Assembly (NCBI RefSeq): GCF_018502485.1
Contig: NZ_CP075546.1
Origin: Methanospirillum purgamenti
Lineage (GTDB): Archaea > Halobacteriota > Methanomicrobia > Methanomicrobiales > Methanospirillaceae
Length of the DNA: 64,000 nt
Direction: 5' to 3' (one strand)
The position numbers and the translations under genes are program-made. The notes under the pieces were generated by a model. It had not been told where the DNA came from. It saw nothing but the letters and a program-made list of their open reading frames with translations, and did not search any database. Positions 42,538 to 50,844 of this stretch are shown here, one piece after another; the first letter of the stretch is position 1; each line of letters starts with the position of its first letter.

Positions 42538-44096
42538 AGATACCTCCCCCGCAATTCAATCTCATGTTCTCGCTCCAGGATATCATTCGCCTGTGGCATT
42601 ATCTCACGATACCCTCGGATAAAAGCCTCTTTCAGCACGTCAGATTCTGGTGAGGTGCTTTCGAGTACCTGAAACAGGACATGAACGTCAACACCCCGAT
42701 GTTCTAACTCTGCCGAAGTAGTCGCAAGGCCGAAATCAATAAGCCATATTTTCCTGTCCTTAACCATGAAATTACAGGTTGTCAGGTCTCCATGAACAAT
42801 CTGTGCAGAATGGAGTTTTCCAACCATCCGACCGGCCTCTTCTAACAATAAAGGATTAAGTTTTTCCTTGAGTTTTCTGCCGGTGATGTGTTCCATAATG
42901 ATGGTATCATGAGAAATGTCACGAATGATTGGTGTTCTGACTCCTGCCTTTCTTGCCTCAACGATTAGCCTCGCTTCTGCACGGGTTCGTTCAGTGATCA
43001 GTCTTCTGTCAAGTTCGGAATGACGATACTGTTTAGATGTCCTGATCTTCGCTGCAGAGCCATTTGAAAACCTGACAATAGCCTCAGCACCTCGCGCAGT
43101 GTTCTCTTCCGCATGAGTGCTTTTGTTATCTGGTTCGGTTCGCCAGGTAACGTTCACCTGATCTGCTCGGAATGACGGATTGATACGCGATTGTTCAACA
43201 GGAATGGTACAACCTGACTCCATCATGACTCGTCCGGTGTATGCAATCATGGCACCATTATCACCCAGATATTGAGGAATTGGTACTGAGAATGCAGCAC
43301 CTCGTTCTCCACACATCAGCCGAAGCATCTCCTGGAGACGTTTGTTCATACCCACCCCACCAACCAGTATAAGTTCATCCTTACCTGTTTGAGAGAGTGC
43401 GCGTTCTGTTACTTCAGTACACATCGCAAATGCTGTTTCCTGAAAGCTGTAACAGACGTCTTCAAGGGATTCTGGTGAGTCTTTTGCAGCACTAACAAGT
43501 CCGGAAAAAGCAAGGTCCATTCCCTTCACAGTATAGGGCAGGGGAATGTATGTTCCATTCTGTGCAATCCGTTCGACTTCCGGACCACCAGGATGAGGCA
43601 ATCCTTTGCTTCTTGCAAATTTATCAATTGCATTACCTATTCCGATATCTAGTGTTTCACCAAATATCCGGTATCTGCCCTGAAGGTATCCGAGTACTTG
43701 TGTGTTTGCTCCGCTGGCATAGAGAACGATAGGATCATCAAATCCAGATGCAAACCGTCCAATTTCAACATGTGCCACACAATGATTGACACCAATGAGT
43801 GGTACGTTCAGTGATAGTGCAAGAGCCCGTGCAGCTGTTCCGACAATCCGCAGGCATGGTCCAAGGCCAGGACCTTGTGAAAATGCAATTGCAACAGGTC
43901 TTGGATTATTCTCAAGTACTTCCTCAATAACACTGGTCACTACCGCTGCGTGATGTTGGGCGGCCTCACGAGGATGTATACCACCTTGTATCGGTTTATA
44001 TGGATTTGAGACCAGTTTAATCAGGTCTTCATCAAAAAGAGCAGCACTGAGATTCCAGGCAGTTCCCTCGATTCCCAGTACCGGTCCTGTTTTCAT
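42534..44096 (-). CDS. Fused Kae1-Bud32: tRNA threonylcarbamoyl transferase and kinase
   Basis: Core of the KEOPS complex that makes t6A37 on ANN-decoding tRNAs. The 520-residue fusion has Kae1 (about 1-325): MKTGPVLGIEGTAWNLSAAL, metal-binding GVNHCVAHVEIGR and ASGANTQVLGY, with GGVGMNKRLQEM. The Bud32 small kinase (about 330-520) has the Lys region AEAIVRFSNGSAAKIRTSKQ, catalytic HGDLTTCNFMV and IDFGLATTSAE. The fusion is known in several euryarchaea and is intact. It lies 5 nt after rps27ae. Confidence 0.96.
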   Translation of the reverse strand: MKTGPVLGIEGTAWNLSAALFDEDLIKLVSNPYKPIQGGIHPREAAQHHAAVVTSVIEEVLENNPRPVAIAFSQGPGLGPCLRIVGTAARALALSLNVPLIGVNHCVAHVEIGRFASGFDDPIVLYASGANTQVLGYLQGRYRIFGETLDIGIGNAIDKFARSKGLPHPGGPEVERIAQNGTYIPLPYTVKGMDLAFSGLVSAAKDSPESLEDVCYSFQETAFAMCTEVTERALSQTGKDELILVGGVGMNKRLQEMLRLMCGERGAAFSVPIPQYLGDNGAMIAYTGRVMMESGCTIPVEQSRINPSFRADQVNVTWRTEPDNKSTHAEENTARGAEAIVRFSNGSAAKIRTSKQYRHSELDRRLITERTRAEARLIVEARKAGVRTPIIRDISHDTIIMEHITGRKLKEKLNPLLLEEAGRMVGKLHSAQIVHGDLTTCNFMVKDRKIWLIDFGLATTSAELEHRGVDVHVLFQVLESTSPESDVLKEAFIRGYREIMPQANDILEREHEIELRGRYL

Positions 44097-44101
44097 CAGG
44101 A

Positions 44102-44287
44102 TTACTTCTTAAATTCAGTGTAGCCGCATTTTCCACAGGTGACACGGTCTTTGTGCTCACCCATAAAAACACCCGGCCCACACCGGGGACAGTACCTGCG
44201 CTGAGGAACTGCATTCTTTCCTTCAACTTTGAAATAGGCAGACCGCTTGACTGCAGCCTTTTCTGTTTTTTTACCTTTTGCTGCCAT
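44102..44287 (-). CDS. rps27ae: 30S ribosomal protein eS31 (S27ae)
   Basis: Zinc-ribbon protein of the small-subunit head, homologous to the eukaryotic ubiquitin-fusion partner but without ubiquitin. The 61-residue product has a basic N-terminus and four zinc Cys in RYCPRCGPGVFMGEHKDR and VTCGKCGYTEFKK. It lies 13 nt after rps24e, in the conserved archaeal order S24e-S27ae-Kae1. Confidence 0.97.
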   Translation of the reverse strand: MAAKGKKTEKAAVKRSAYFKVEGKNAVPQRRYCPRCGPGVFMGEHKDRVTCGKCGYTEFKK

Positions 44288-44300
44288 ATTTCATGCCCCC

Positions 44301-44639
44301 TTAAGATGCCTCCGCAGCGTCACCGGACGGTGCATCCTGAGCATCTGCGTTGTTTTCCTCTTCTCCAACCATTCCACGTTTCAGGATGTACTCTGGTTCA
44401 ATCTTTTTCAGATTTTCTGCAGAGGTATAGATCCGGGCATCACCGGTGATTTGTGTCATTCCAAACCGGTTCTGAAGAGATCCAATCACGAGCTGGTCTT
44501 TTGGCGTGTTGAGCATTGCTGCAAGTTTTGCATGAACCATCTTACGTGATGGAGTTGCTCCATTGAATACGATGTCAAATCCGACTTCTCTTCGGTTTAA
44601 CAACACATTCTCTTTATCTGAAGTAATCGTAATCTCCAT
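44301..44639 (-). CDS. rps24e: 30S ribosomal protein eS24
   Basis: Archaeal/eukaryotic small-subunit protein. The 112-residue product begins with MEITITSDKENVLLNRREVG. It contains TPSRKMVHAKLAAMLNTPKD and FGMTQITGDARIYTSAENLK, both typical. The C-terminal tail is acidic and low-complexity (EEENNADAQDAPSGDAAEAS), longer than in many relatives. It follows the dephospho-CoA kinase gene with a 23-nt gap. Confidence 0.96.
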   Translation of the reverse strand: MEITITSDKENVLLNRREVGFDIVFNGATPSRKMVHAKLAAMLNTPKDQLVIGSLQNRFGMTQITGDARIYTSAENLKKIEPEYILKRGMVGEEENNADAQDAPSGDAAEAS

Positions 44640-44662
44640 AGAGATCCGTATTAGGTTACCTG

Positions 44663-45181
44663 TCAGATATTAAATACCTCGCGCGCAGAGGATGTACTAA
44701 CCTCTTCAAAACACATAAACAATTCCTCAGCACGTTTTTTCATATCCTGAGTAATTGCCAGCATAACCACTCCCTCACCTGGTTGACCATACAAGATGAT
44801 TGTGCCTAATGGCGCGTGCATTGCAAGGGGGACTACCGCGAGATCCTCTTCACCCTCAACCTGAATGACGGTTCCAGGTTGCCCCGCTGCTATTGCAGAT
44901 GCCTCAATTAACTCTTCAGTAAGTCCGCCTGGAGGATTTTTTACAAGGATTTGATGGTACTCTGGTATTTTCACACCAGGATATGGTTGTCGCATCGTGT
45001 GCCCGTCAACAACTGCAACATCCGGTGGTCTTCCAGCTGTCAGAAGATGTGCAGTTACCACATCACCAACACTAAAAACACGCTTCCCTGGAAGTTGGAT
45101 CAGAACTTCTTCAAAGGAGAGAAAAAGGGTGCCAAATGGTTCTTTAAACAATTGGCGATGCCGGGCAGGGAGAACTCGCAT
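44663..45181 (-). CDS. GTP-dependent dephospho-CoA kinase (DUF359)
   Basis: Archaeal enzyme for the last step of coenzyme A synthesis, phosphorylating dephospho-CoA with GTP; unrelated to bacterial CoaE. The 172-residue product has EPFGTLFLSFEEVLIQL and GDVVTAHLLTAGRPPDVAVV. Further on are DGHTMRQPYPG, VKNPPGGLTEELIEA and VEGEEDLAVVPLAMHAPLGT, the family signatures. It starts sharing one nucleotide with the spt4 stop and is part of the aIF2-gamma operon. Confidence 0.93.
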   Translation of the reverse strand: MRVLPARHRQLFKEPFGTLFLSFEEVLIQLPGKRVFSVGDVVTAHLLTAGRPPDVAVVDGHTMRQPYPGVKIPEYHQILVKNPPGGLTEELIEASAIAAGQPGTVIQVEGEEDLAVVPLAMHAPLGTIILYGQPGEGVVMLAITQDMKKRAEELFMCFEEVSTSSAREVFNI

Positions 45182-45384
45182 TAACGGACCTTAAGTGCGT
45201 ATCTTCCGGGAAGTGTGATATTCATCCGGTGGGCGACTTCACTATGTTCCGGATCAATGATGACCAGGTACCCGGACCAATCGGCGGTAAGGTTGGAGGT
45301 TCCGCATATGGAACATGACGTCCCTTCAACAACCCGGTGGCAGTCACGGCAAACCATGTATTGCTTCTTCTTTCCACCAGCCAT
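45181..45384 (-). CDS. spt4: Transcription elongation factor Spt4 (RpoE'')
   Basis: Zinc-binding partner of Spt5 (NusG) in the processivity factor that closes the polymerase clamp over DNA. The 67-residue product has zinc Cys in MVCRDCHRVVEG and CSICGTSNL, then DWSGYLVIIDPEHSEVAHRM, the Spt5-binding surface. It lies 2 nt after rpo7 and abuts the dephospho-CoA kinase gene. Confidence 0.96.
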   Translation of the reverse strand: MAGGKKKQYMVCRDCHRVVEGTSCSICGTSNLTADWSGYLVIIDPEHSEVAHRMNITLPGRYALKVR

Positions 45385-45386
45385 GT

Positions 45387-45956
45387 TTACTCACTCTTTT
45401 CTTTTTGTTCGTTCTTCATATCCTCTTCAAGCCAGACAAGGTTTCCAAGTCCTGCCTGTCGCATGGTAAGACCTATCTTACTTTCCCGAGGCTCACGCTC
45501 ATTCAGACTTAAGGTTACTACTCGCGCACGAACCAGTGATCCAACTCCAAGATGTCGTCCTGAATCCTGGCAGATAAGCTGGGAGTTTTTCTCATCATAA
45601 CTGATGTATTCATCAGAAATCTGACTTACATGGAGCATTGCATCGATTGGCCCCAGGCTGACGAATGCTCCGAAACTGGTGGTCTCTACAATAATGCCTT
45701 CTATTACTTCCTGGAGAGAAAGCCGTAGTGCCAGACCTTCAAAGTCTACATCATAATAGACAGCACCATCTCCAGGGACCATTTCTCCTTCTCCAATTCT
45801 GAGAACCTTGGTAACGGCGATGAAAATACCAATTTCTTTGTCAATACTCCCTTCAAGCTGCTCCTGCAGAACATCAAGAATAACAGTTGTAAGATCCTCC
45901 CCAAGCCGGTGAGGAGGAACACGAACTTTGTCAATAAGTTCCAACCGGTAATACAT
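45387..45956 (-). CDS. rpo7: RNA polymerase subunit E' (Rpo7)
   Basis: Stalk subunit of archaeal RNA polymerase that with Rpo4 binds emerging RNA and aids open-complex formation. The 189-residue product has an N-terminal SHS2/tip domain (MYYRLELIDKVRVPPHRLGE) and an S1 RNA-binding domain from about residue 80 (GIIVETTSFGAFVSLGPIDA). It ends in a charged tail (EEDMKNEQKEKSE). It follows the PIN gene by 4 nt in the operon. Confidence 0.96.
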   Translation of the reverse strand: MYYRLELIDKVRVPPHRLGEDLTTVILDVLQEQLEGSIDKEIGIFIAVTKVLRIGEGEMVPGDGAVYYDVDFEGLALRLSLQEVIEGIIVETTSFGAFVSLGPIDAMLHVSQISDEYISYDEKNSQLICQDSGRHLGVGSLVRARVVTLSLNEREPRESKIGLTMRQAGLGNLVWLEEDMKNEQKEKSE

Positions 45957-45960
45957 ACTT

Positions 45961-46338
45961 TTATCTCCGAATTAACTCTAATTTCTGTTTTCCTGCCAGG
46001 CTAACGACAGGGAGACCTTCATCCAGTACCTGGTCACGTAGTCTCCGGTCATTAGTTACAACACCGCACTGCAAATCACGTGCGCTCATAAGGATCTGGT
46101 CATCAGGAGTTCCGATTCCAGAGGATGGAATGACTTCACATTTTCTTGCAAAAAGCAGACCAAGGCGGGCTGCTGCTGCATGATTTCCTTTTCCCCTGGA
46201 TAATCCCTCAAGTTCTGAAAGAACAATGTCTGGGACTACAATTCTCACTGATCCAAGTAACCATTTCAGTTCATCAAGGAGGTCTATTTTGAACTGTGAT
46301 GCCATGAGAAAGGCATTTGTGTCGATGAGAACCGTCAC
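45961..46338 (-). CDS. PIN-domain protein, FCF1/VapC9-like
   Basis: A 125-residue PIN nuclease-fold protein. The acidic metal-binding residues are visible: TVLIDTNAFLM, VVPDIVLSELEGL, TPDDQILMSARD and VVTNDRRLRDQVL. Its place directly after aIF2-gamma is conserved in archaea and favours an rRNA-processing role (Fcf1-like) over a toxin; no antitoxin gene is adjacent. I chose GTG at 46338, which overlaps the aIF2-gamma stop as GTGA. A start at ATG 46371 would add 11 residues overlapping that gene more deeply. Confidence 0.85.
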   Translation of the reverse strand: MTVLIDTNAFLMASQFKIDLLDELKWLLGSVRIVVPDIVLSELEGLSRGKGNHAAAARLGLLFARKCEVIPSSGIGTPDDQILMSARDLQCGVVTNDRRLRDQVLDEGLPVVSLAGKQKLELIRR

Positions 46339-47570
46339 TCGATCAGCGTCCCCATCCCGATCAGACGCCATCTTCCACCAACCTGCCGGCTGATAGCGAT
46401 TGGTGATCCAAGACTTGCACAAACCGGACGTTTAAGGATAACTTCAGCTGCATCTTTCCGGGTATTACTCACCACACCAACGGTAACTGCAGTTCCAACC
46501 GACAGCATAAGTGGCTCACGTTGTTTGAGTGGTTCGATAGACACTTCACTATTTGAACCAACAACCCGTTCCATAAGTTTTACTGAAAACCACATCTTTT
46601 CCCAGACCGGTGGAAGTTTTCCGACATGACCCAGAACCTGTCCGGCAAGCATATCACTCTTGGTAATAGCAGGATCAAGTTTTGTTCCAATGGCAAGAAG
46701 TCCACCAGGGGTTGCAATATGGACCTTCTTTTGCCCTTTATGGATTTCTGTCACCTTTGTGACAATGGGTTCCCACTTAGTTTTATTTTCAACCTGGTTC
46801 TGAATTCCGGGCCGGATTTCTATCTCTGCACCATCTTCAACCAGGCCGCGAATAAGAGAACCACCAACGACACCTCCTTTTACATCTTTCCAGCTGCATC
46901 CTGGCCGGTTCACATCAAAAGAACGGGCAATAAGCATGACCGGATCTGCTTCCGGGTGACGGGATGGTTCTGGAATGACCTCATCAAGCGCCTGGATAAG
47001 TGCCCAGATATTGATATTTTTTTGTGCTGATACCGGTATGATGGGTGCATTTTCAGCAATGGTACCCTTGACAAATGCCTTTATTTCCTCATAATTTCTG
47101 ATTGCTTCTTTGTGAGAGACGACATCTATCTTGTTCTGGACGATGACGATTTTTTTAATCCCGACCAGCTCAAGGGCCATGAGGTGTTCTTTTGTCTGAG
47201 GCTGTGGACATCGATCTGCTGCTGAAATAACCAGCATGGCACCATCCATCAGAGCAGAACCTGAAAGCATTGTTGCCATCAAAGTTTCATGCCCTGGAGC
47301 ATCGACAAAGGATACTGCTCTCACTGGTTCAGTTTCACTATCACACCGTGTACATACTGGTGTTGTTGTAAGTCCTTCAGGTCCTCTGCATTTTCTGCAT
47401 CGGTAAAAGACTGCATCTGCATATCCAAGCCGAATGGATATACCTCGTTTCATCTCCTCACTATGTCTGTCAGTCCAGACGCCGGTGAGGGTATTTACTA
47501 GTGTGGTCTTGCCATGATCGACATGACCGACCACTCCAATATTTGTATTAGGAATCAGTTCTTCTGGCAC
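46335..47570 (-). CDS. Translation initiation factor aIF2 gamma subunit
   Basis: GTPase subunit of aIF2 that delivers Met-tRNAi to the ribosome and can protect mRNA 5' ends in some archaea. The 411-residue product has P-loop GHVDHGKTTL (15-24), switch 2 VDAPGHETLM, NKID, an inserted zinc knuckle (CRKCRGPEGLTTTPVCTRC), and the two beta-barrel domains. The start is GTG at 47570 with a strong AAGGAGGT 10 nt upstream. A 20-codon ORF ends 3 nt before it (see separate entry). Confidence 0.97.
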   Translation of the reverse strand: MPEELIPNTNIGVVGHVDHGKTTLVNTLTGVWTDRHSEEMKRGISIRLGYADAVFYRCRKCRGPEGLTTTPVCTRCDSETEPVRAVSFVDAPGHETLMATMLSGSALMDGAMLVISAADRCPQPQTKEHLMALELVGIKKIVIVQNKIDVVSHKEAIRNYEEIKAFVKGTIAENAPIIPVSAQKNINIWALIQALDEVIPEPSRHPEADPVMLIARSFDVNRPGCSWKDVKGGVVGGSLIRGLVEDGAEIEIRPGIQNQVENKTKWEPIVTKVTEIHKGQKKVHIATPGGLLAIGTKLDPAITKSDMLAGQVLGHVGKLPPVWEKMWFSVKLMERVVGSNSEVSIEPLKQREPLMLSVGTAVTVGVVSNTRKDAAEVILKRPVCASLGSPIAISRQVGGRWRLIGMGTLIE

Positions 47571-47573
47571 CAG

Positions 47574-47636
47574 CTATTCAACCTCCTTACGTATTTCCAT
47601 CGGATCATACTTATAGACATAACTGCAGGGCTGCAT
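47574..47636 (-). CDS. Possible 20-codon upstream ORF of aIF2-gamma
   Basis: From ATG at 47636, a 20-residue peptide MQPCSYVYKYDPMEIRKEVE ends at TAG (47576-47574), separated from the aIF2-gamma GTG by one codon. Its last codons AAG-GAG-GTT contain the Shine-Dalgarno of the main gene. It lies wholly in the predicted leader if the TATA at 47683-47676 is used. No known family. It may be a leader peptide, a coupling device, or a chance reading frame. Confidence 0.3.
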   Translation of the reverse strand: MQPCSYVYKYDPMEIRKEVE

Positions 47637-47675
47637 GTTCCCTGCCAAATTAGTTAAAGTAATTTTTCTGGTATT

Positions 47676-47683
47676 GATATAAA
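47676..47683 (-). promoter_or_regulatory. TATA box for the aIF2-gamma operon
   Basis: TTTATATC on the minus strand, just after the end of the DUF2098 gene, would start transcription near 47654 and give a leader of about 83 nt. This is the only good TATA-like element in the 124-nt gap upstream of the long translation/transcription operon. Confidence 0.45.
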
Positions 47684-47694
47684 GATGCACGTAA

Positions 47695-47985
47695 TTATCC
47701 AGCCCCTGCACATGCACCATCCAGAGATGGCGGTTCTTCAAGTGCTTCTTCTTCAACACGTTTTCTTTCACGTTCGAGCTGTGCAAGATCTTCCTCGCGG
47801 TTCATTTCGTGATCAAATTTACTGGTGGGCTTTCCTGGAATCAGTTGATCAAGCCGGTATAGGAGGCCTGTCGAATCAATCTCCGCATATCTGCTTCCAT
47901 TCTTATCTACAAGTCGTGTAATTATCCCAGAGGTTCCGGTGCGGGGATATCGCACCGGTGTTCCAGCTATAAGATTGGTTTCCAT
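47695..47985 (-). CDS. DUF2098 family protein
   Basis: A 96-residue methanogen protein recognised as DUF2098. The N-terminal half is a small beta-rich domain (IAGTPVRYPRTGTSGIITRL, then YAEIDSTGLLYRLDQLIP) resembling a Kow/SH3-like barrel. The C-terminal half is a charged helix (EEDLAQLERERKRVEEEAL) followed by a low-complexity end (SLDGACAGAG). The function is unknown. It lies between aglB upstream-flank DNA and the aIF2-gamma operon, on the same strand. Confidence 0.8.
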   Translation of the reverse strand: METNLIAGTPVRYPRTGTSGIITRLVDKNGSRYAEIDSTGLLYRLDQLIPGKPTSKFDHEMNREEDLAQLERERKRVEEEALEEPPSLDGACAGAG

Positions 47986-48020
47986 CTCTCTGTATCCTCT
48001 ATTTCTTCCGCTCTTTTTTA

Positions 48021-50561
48021 CTATCCCTGTATTTGCTCTTCGGTGATTGAATATTCAGCACCTGTTTTGATATTATGGTACTTGCCTGGTATAGTCACTG
48101 CTCCGACAGATGTTTCAGTTGGGTATGGCACTGTAAAGGTTCCATTGATACTTTCAGTCCTGTATATGAATTCCCGACCTGCATTTGTTTTCACTTGTAA
48201 TTCCAGTATACCCTCACCAGGAATTTGTGCTCCTTTTACCTTCTCAAATATCTTCACGTACCTGAGATCATGCATGTCTGTAGGGGTTGTTCTGGTTTTT
48301 GATTCATATATCAGACGATAATGTTGAAGAGCTGAAACCGGACTTACTGGATCAGTATACCCAAAGTTTGCCAGAATGACTTCATATTGTGGATTTTCAT
48401 CTGGTTTAAATGACTCAACAAGAGCCTTTCCTGCGGTGTAATTCGTCTGTGCACCATCGACAACAACTGGAGCAGATAATCCTGAAGCTGATGGTTTCAT
48501 GTACCTCAGGAAGTAAACCTTCCCTGGATCGGTCTGTGATCCATCAAAGTTATGCAACCGGGATATCATTGTCTGGTAATATGCATTCATTAAAAGCGGA
48601 TAATTCATCCCTGACTTTGGTTCATCTGGATTTGGGAAGATGAACGTCCGTTGGTATGGATAAACCCCAACATCCGGATTATCCCACGTTGACATTGCCC
48701 AGAATTTTCCGGTATCCATCTCATAATCAGTGATAACATACCGGGTGTTCAGGTTATCAAGGATCTGGTTTGCTTCACTCTCGTTTTGTGTCATAAAAAA
48801 ACGGGCAGATCCATACGGCCCGTTCACACCGTACTGGAATGGATTTGCATTTGGCATCCGTTTCCCGAGATAGGTAATAATATGTCCGTAGTCCCACCAG
48901 GACATAACACCATATGCAGTATCCGGATAGGTATAATTTTCCTTATCATAGATGGCGTAATAATCAACTCCTGGATCTGGGGTATTCTTCTCAAGCCACT
49001 CTGTTGCCTCTCTCCAATCAGGATTAAGATTATATGCTCCCATCATGAGATCCCGTCCCAATGCCTGATATGAGAAAAGTAGTGCCAACACGATTATTAC
49101 TGCCAGAAAAATGTATGAAGTTGTTCTTACTGTCCCGGAAGTCTTCGAATGTGACTCAGGACCTTTTCCTGCTTTTTTATGGTGGTGATGATGCTCACCA
49201 GTATCTGGTACCTTTCTTTCAATAGTTCCGAAAGGATCCTTGACAAAATTCAGGGCAAAACCTACAGCAATTCCTGCAAGAATGGCGACCGGAACTGCAA
49301 GATAATATTCATATCTGATATGCTGGCAGGTTGCATAGAAAATAACCAAAGCCCAGATGAGGGTGAAGGCATGTGAGGGACAGAGTTCTTTTCGGATTCG
49401 GTATATGAGAACTGCTGCTCCTGCTGCAAACAGGAGAAGACTATACTGGAATGTTCGCCAGGCATCATCCCAGGTCCAGGCTCGTGCTTCCTGAATGGTC
49501 TTCCAATGAATATCATCTGATCCAAAGAATGCGTTCGCATTCGCTGACAGGTAGGCGAACAGTTCTGGGAGTATCAGAGCCAGAGCAATAATTCCAAGGA
49601 CCGAGACTCCGACGATAGCACCAACGTAGTACCAATATGGTTTATCACGAAGTTGGTATGAAAATCCGAATAACACAACATTTGCTAATATTAACAGGGA
49701 ATATGCGATTGGATGTCCTGTGGTGTAATAATTTAATCCTCCGTCTGCATGTACTCCGATGATAAAAAATCCAATGATTGCTACAATAAAGGTAACTGAG
49801 TTAACCAGAAGTGCTGAAGCTCCAAGATGCCCAATGTAACGCTGAATAATGAACCAGATAGGAGTAAACATTCCCACGAGTAATGCAAACAGGATCATCG
49901 TTGGCATCAGAGCAAGACCGAGAACATACGTGACACCACATAACAATCCCAGGAGAGCTGGAATTTTCCAGGTCTCTTTATTTTTTATATCAACGGGATG
50001 TTTTCTACAGTACACGAGTACTGACAGATAACAAAGACAAAAGAGAGTACTAAAAAAGACCTCTCCTGCATGATGGTCAAGATAACCGTAAAATGATCGG
50101 AAGAAAAACTGACCTGGGACGATAGATATAAAAAATGCTGCTGCGAGTCCTGCTTTCCAATCTGCAACTCTGCTTACCAGAAGATAGACAACAGGGACCA
50201 TAAGTGCAGCAAGCGCACATGGGATAAAGAGAGAAACGGTTATGATCTCTGTTCTGGTTACTGCTCCGGTAATCAGGCAGATGGTCGCCCCAAGAAGAGG
50301 GAAGAGTGGTCCCCAGTGCATTGGTTGACCATTAGGGAAAAAAGTCATCGGATCAAACCAGGCGATATTTGGGTAATTTGCAAGCACCTGTTCGATTCTT
50401 CGAAGTTGGTATGTCGGATCATCCATACCAACAAACATGAGTACATCAGCATTTCCTGAATAAGCAGGAAGTGTTCTTATGAGAAATGAGAAGAAAGTTA
50501 AAATTAAAAGTAAGCTTGCAATTATTAAATGAATTGGTTTAAAAACCATTTTAAGGTCCAT
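48021..50561 (-). CDS. aglB: Oligosaccharyltransferase AglB (STT3 family)
   Basis: Transfers lipid-linked glycan to Asn-x-Ser/Thr of S-layer and other surface proteins on the outer face of the membrane. The 846-residue product has about 13 N-terminal membrane spans. The metal motifs are visible as VGMDDPTYQLRR (first external loop) and GYLDHHAGEV, and the catalytic WWDYG motif is in GVMSWWDYGHIITYLGKRM. Between the membrane and soluble domains is an odd His/Lys-rich segment (GEHHHHHKKAGKG). ATG at 50561 follows GGAGG; upstream starts do not. It belongs with the nearby sugar genes. Confidence 0.95.
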   Translation of the reverse strand: MDLKMVFKPIHLIIASLLLILTFFSFLIRTLPAYSGNADVLMFVGMDDPTYQLRRIEQVLANYPNIAWFDPMTFFPNGQPMHWGPLFPLLGATICLITGAVTRTEIITVSLFIPCALAALMVPVVYLLVSRVADWKAGLAAAFFISIVPGQFFFRSFYGYLDHHAGEVFFSTLFCLCYLSVLVYCRKHPVDIKNKETWKIPALLGLLCGVTYVLGLALMPTMILFALLVGMFTPIWFIIQRYIGHLGASALLVNSVTFIVAIIGFFIIGVHADGGLNYYTTGHPIAYSLLILANVVLFGFSYQLRDKPYWYYVGAIVGVSVLGIIALALILPELFAYLSANANAFFGSDDIHWKTIQEARAWTWDDAWRTFQYSLLLFAAGAAVLIYRIRKELCPSHAFTLIWALVIFYATCQHIRYEYYLAVPVAILAGIAVGFALNFVKDPFGTIERKVPDTGEHHHHHKKAGKGPESHSKTSGTVRTTSYIFLAVIIVLALLFSYQALGRDLMMGAYNLNPDWREATEWLEKNTPDPGVDYYAIYDKENYTYPDTAYGVMSWWDYGHIITYLGKRMPNANPFQYGVNGPYGSARFFMTQNESEANQILDNLNTRYVITDYEMDTGKFWAMSTWDNPDVGVYPYQRTFIFPNPDEPKSGMNYPLLMNAYYQTMISRLHNFDGSQTDPGKVYFLRYMKPSASGLSAPVVVDGAQTNYTAGKALVESFKPDENPQYEVILANFGYTDPVSPVSALQHYRLIYESKTRTTPTDMHDLRYVKIFEKVKGAQIPGEGILELQVKTNAGREFIYRTESINGTFTVPYPTETSVGAVTIPGKYHNIKTGAEYSITEEQIQG

Positions 50562-50844
50562 TTTTCCTCCATTGAATATAATCAATATCTATATGTCTAA
50601 ATATCTGGTACTCGAGGGGGTATTACACCATTGAAATTTGATGAAATGATTTGGATAATTCATCCGTCCTATATAGAATAATCTGCATTGAATCGGTTCT
50701 TTTTTTTAAAGAAACTCACCTTATGAGTAGCCTCCTCATTCCTATCATTTTTCCAGATCTTTTTAAACATAAATCCATCATAACACCTATTGTTTTTAAT
50801 GTTTAAACATCATCAATTATCCTGGTATTGCGACAACAAAAATT

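Noticed and set aside
42028..42672. A 214-codon, Cys-rich plus-strand frame
   Set aside because: It looks like a Cys-rich peptide, but it is antisense to rdgB and kae1-bud32, both of which have clear motifs.
45961..46338. PIN protein as a VapC toxin of a toxin-antitoxin pair
   Set aside because: No antitoxin gene is adjacent, and the position after aIF2-gamma in a housekeeping operon favours RNA processing.
47637..47786. Extension of the aIF2-gamma upstream ORF to 70 codons
   Set aside because: The extension starts inside the DUF2098 gene and upstream of the predicted transcription start; only the last 20 codons could be on the leader.
50586..50844. AT-rich gap upstream of aglB as a possible small gene or origin
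   Set aside because: No start-stop frame with support and no repeated origin-box motifs; it holds T-rich terminator-like sequence and TATA-like elements only.
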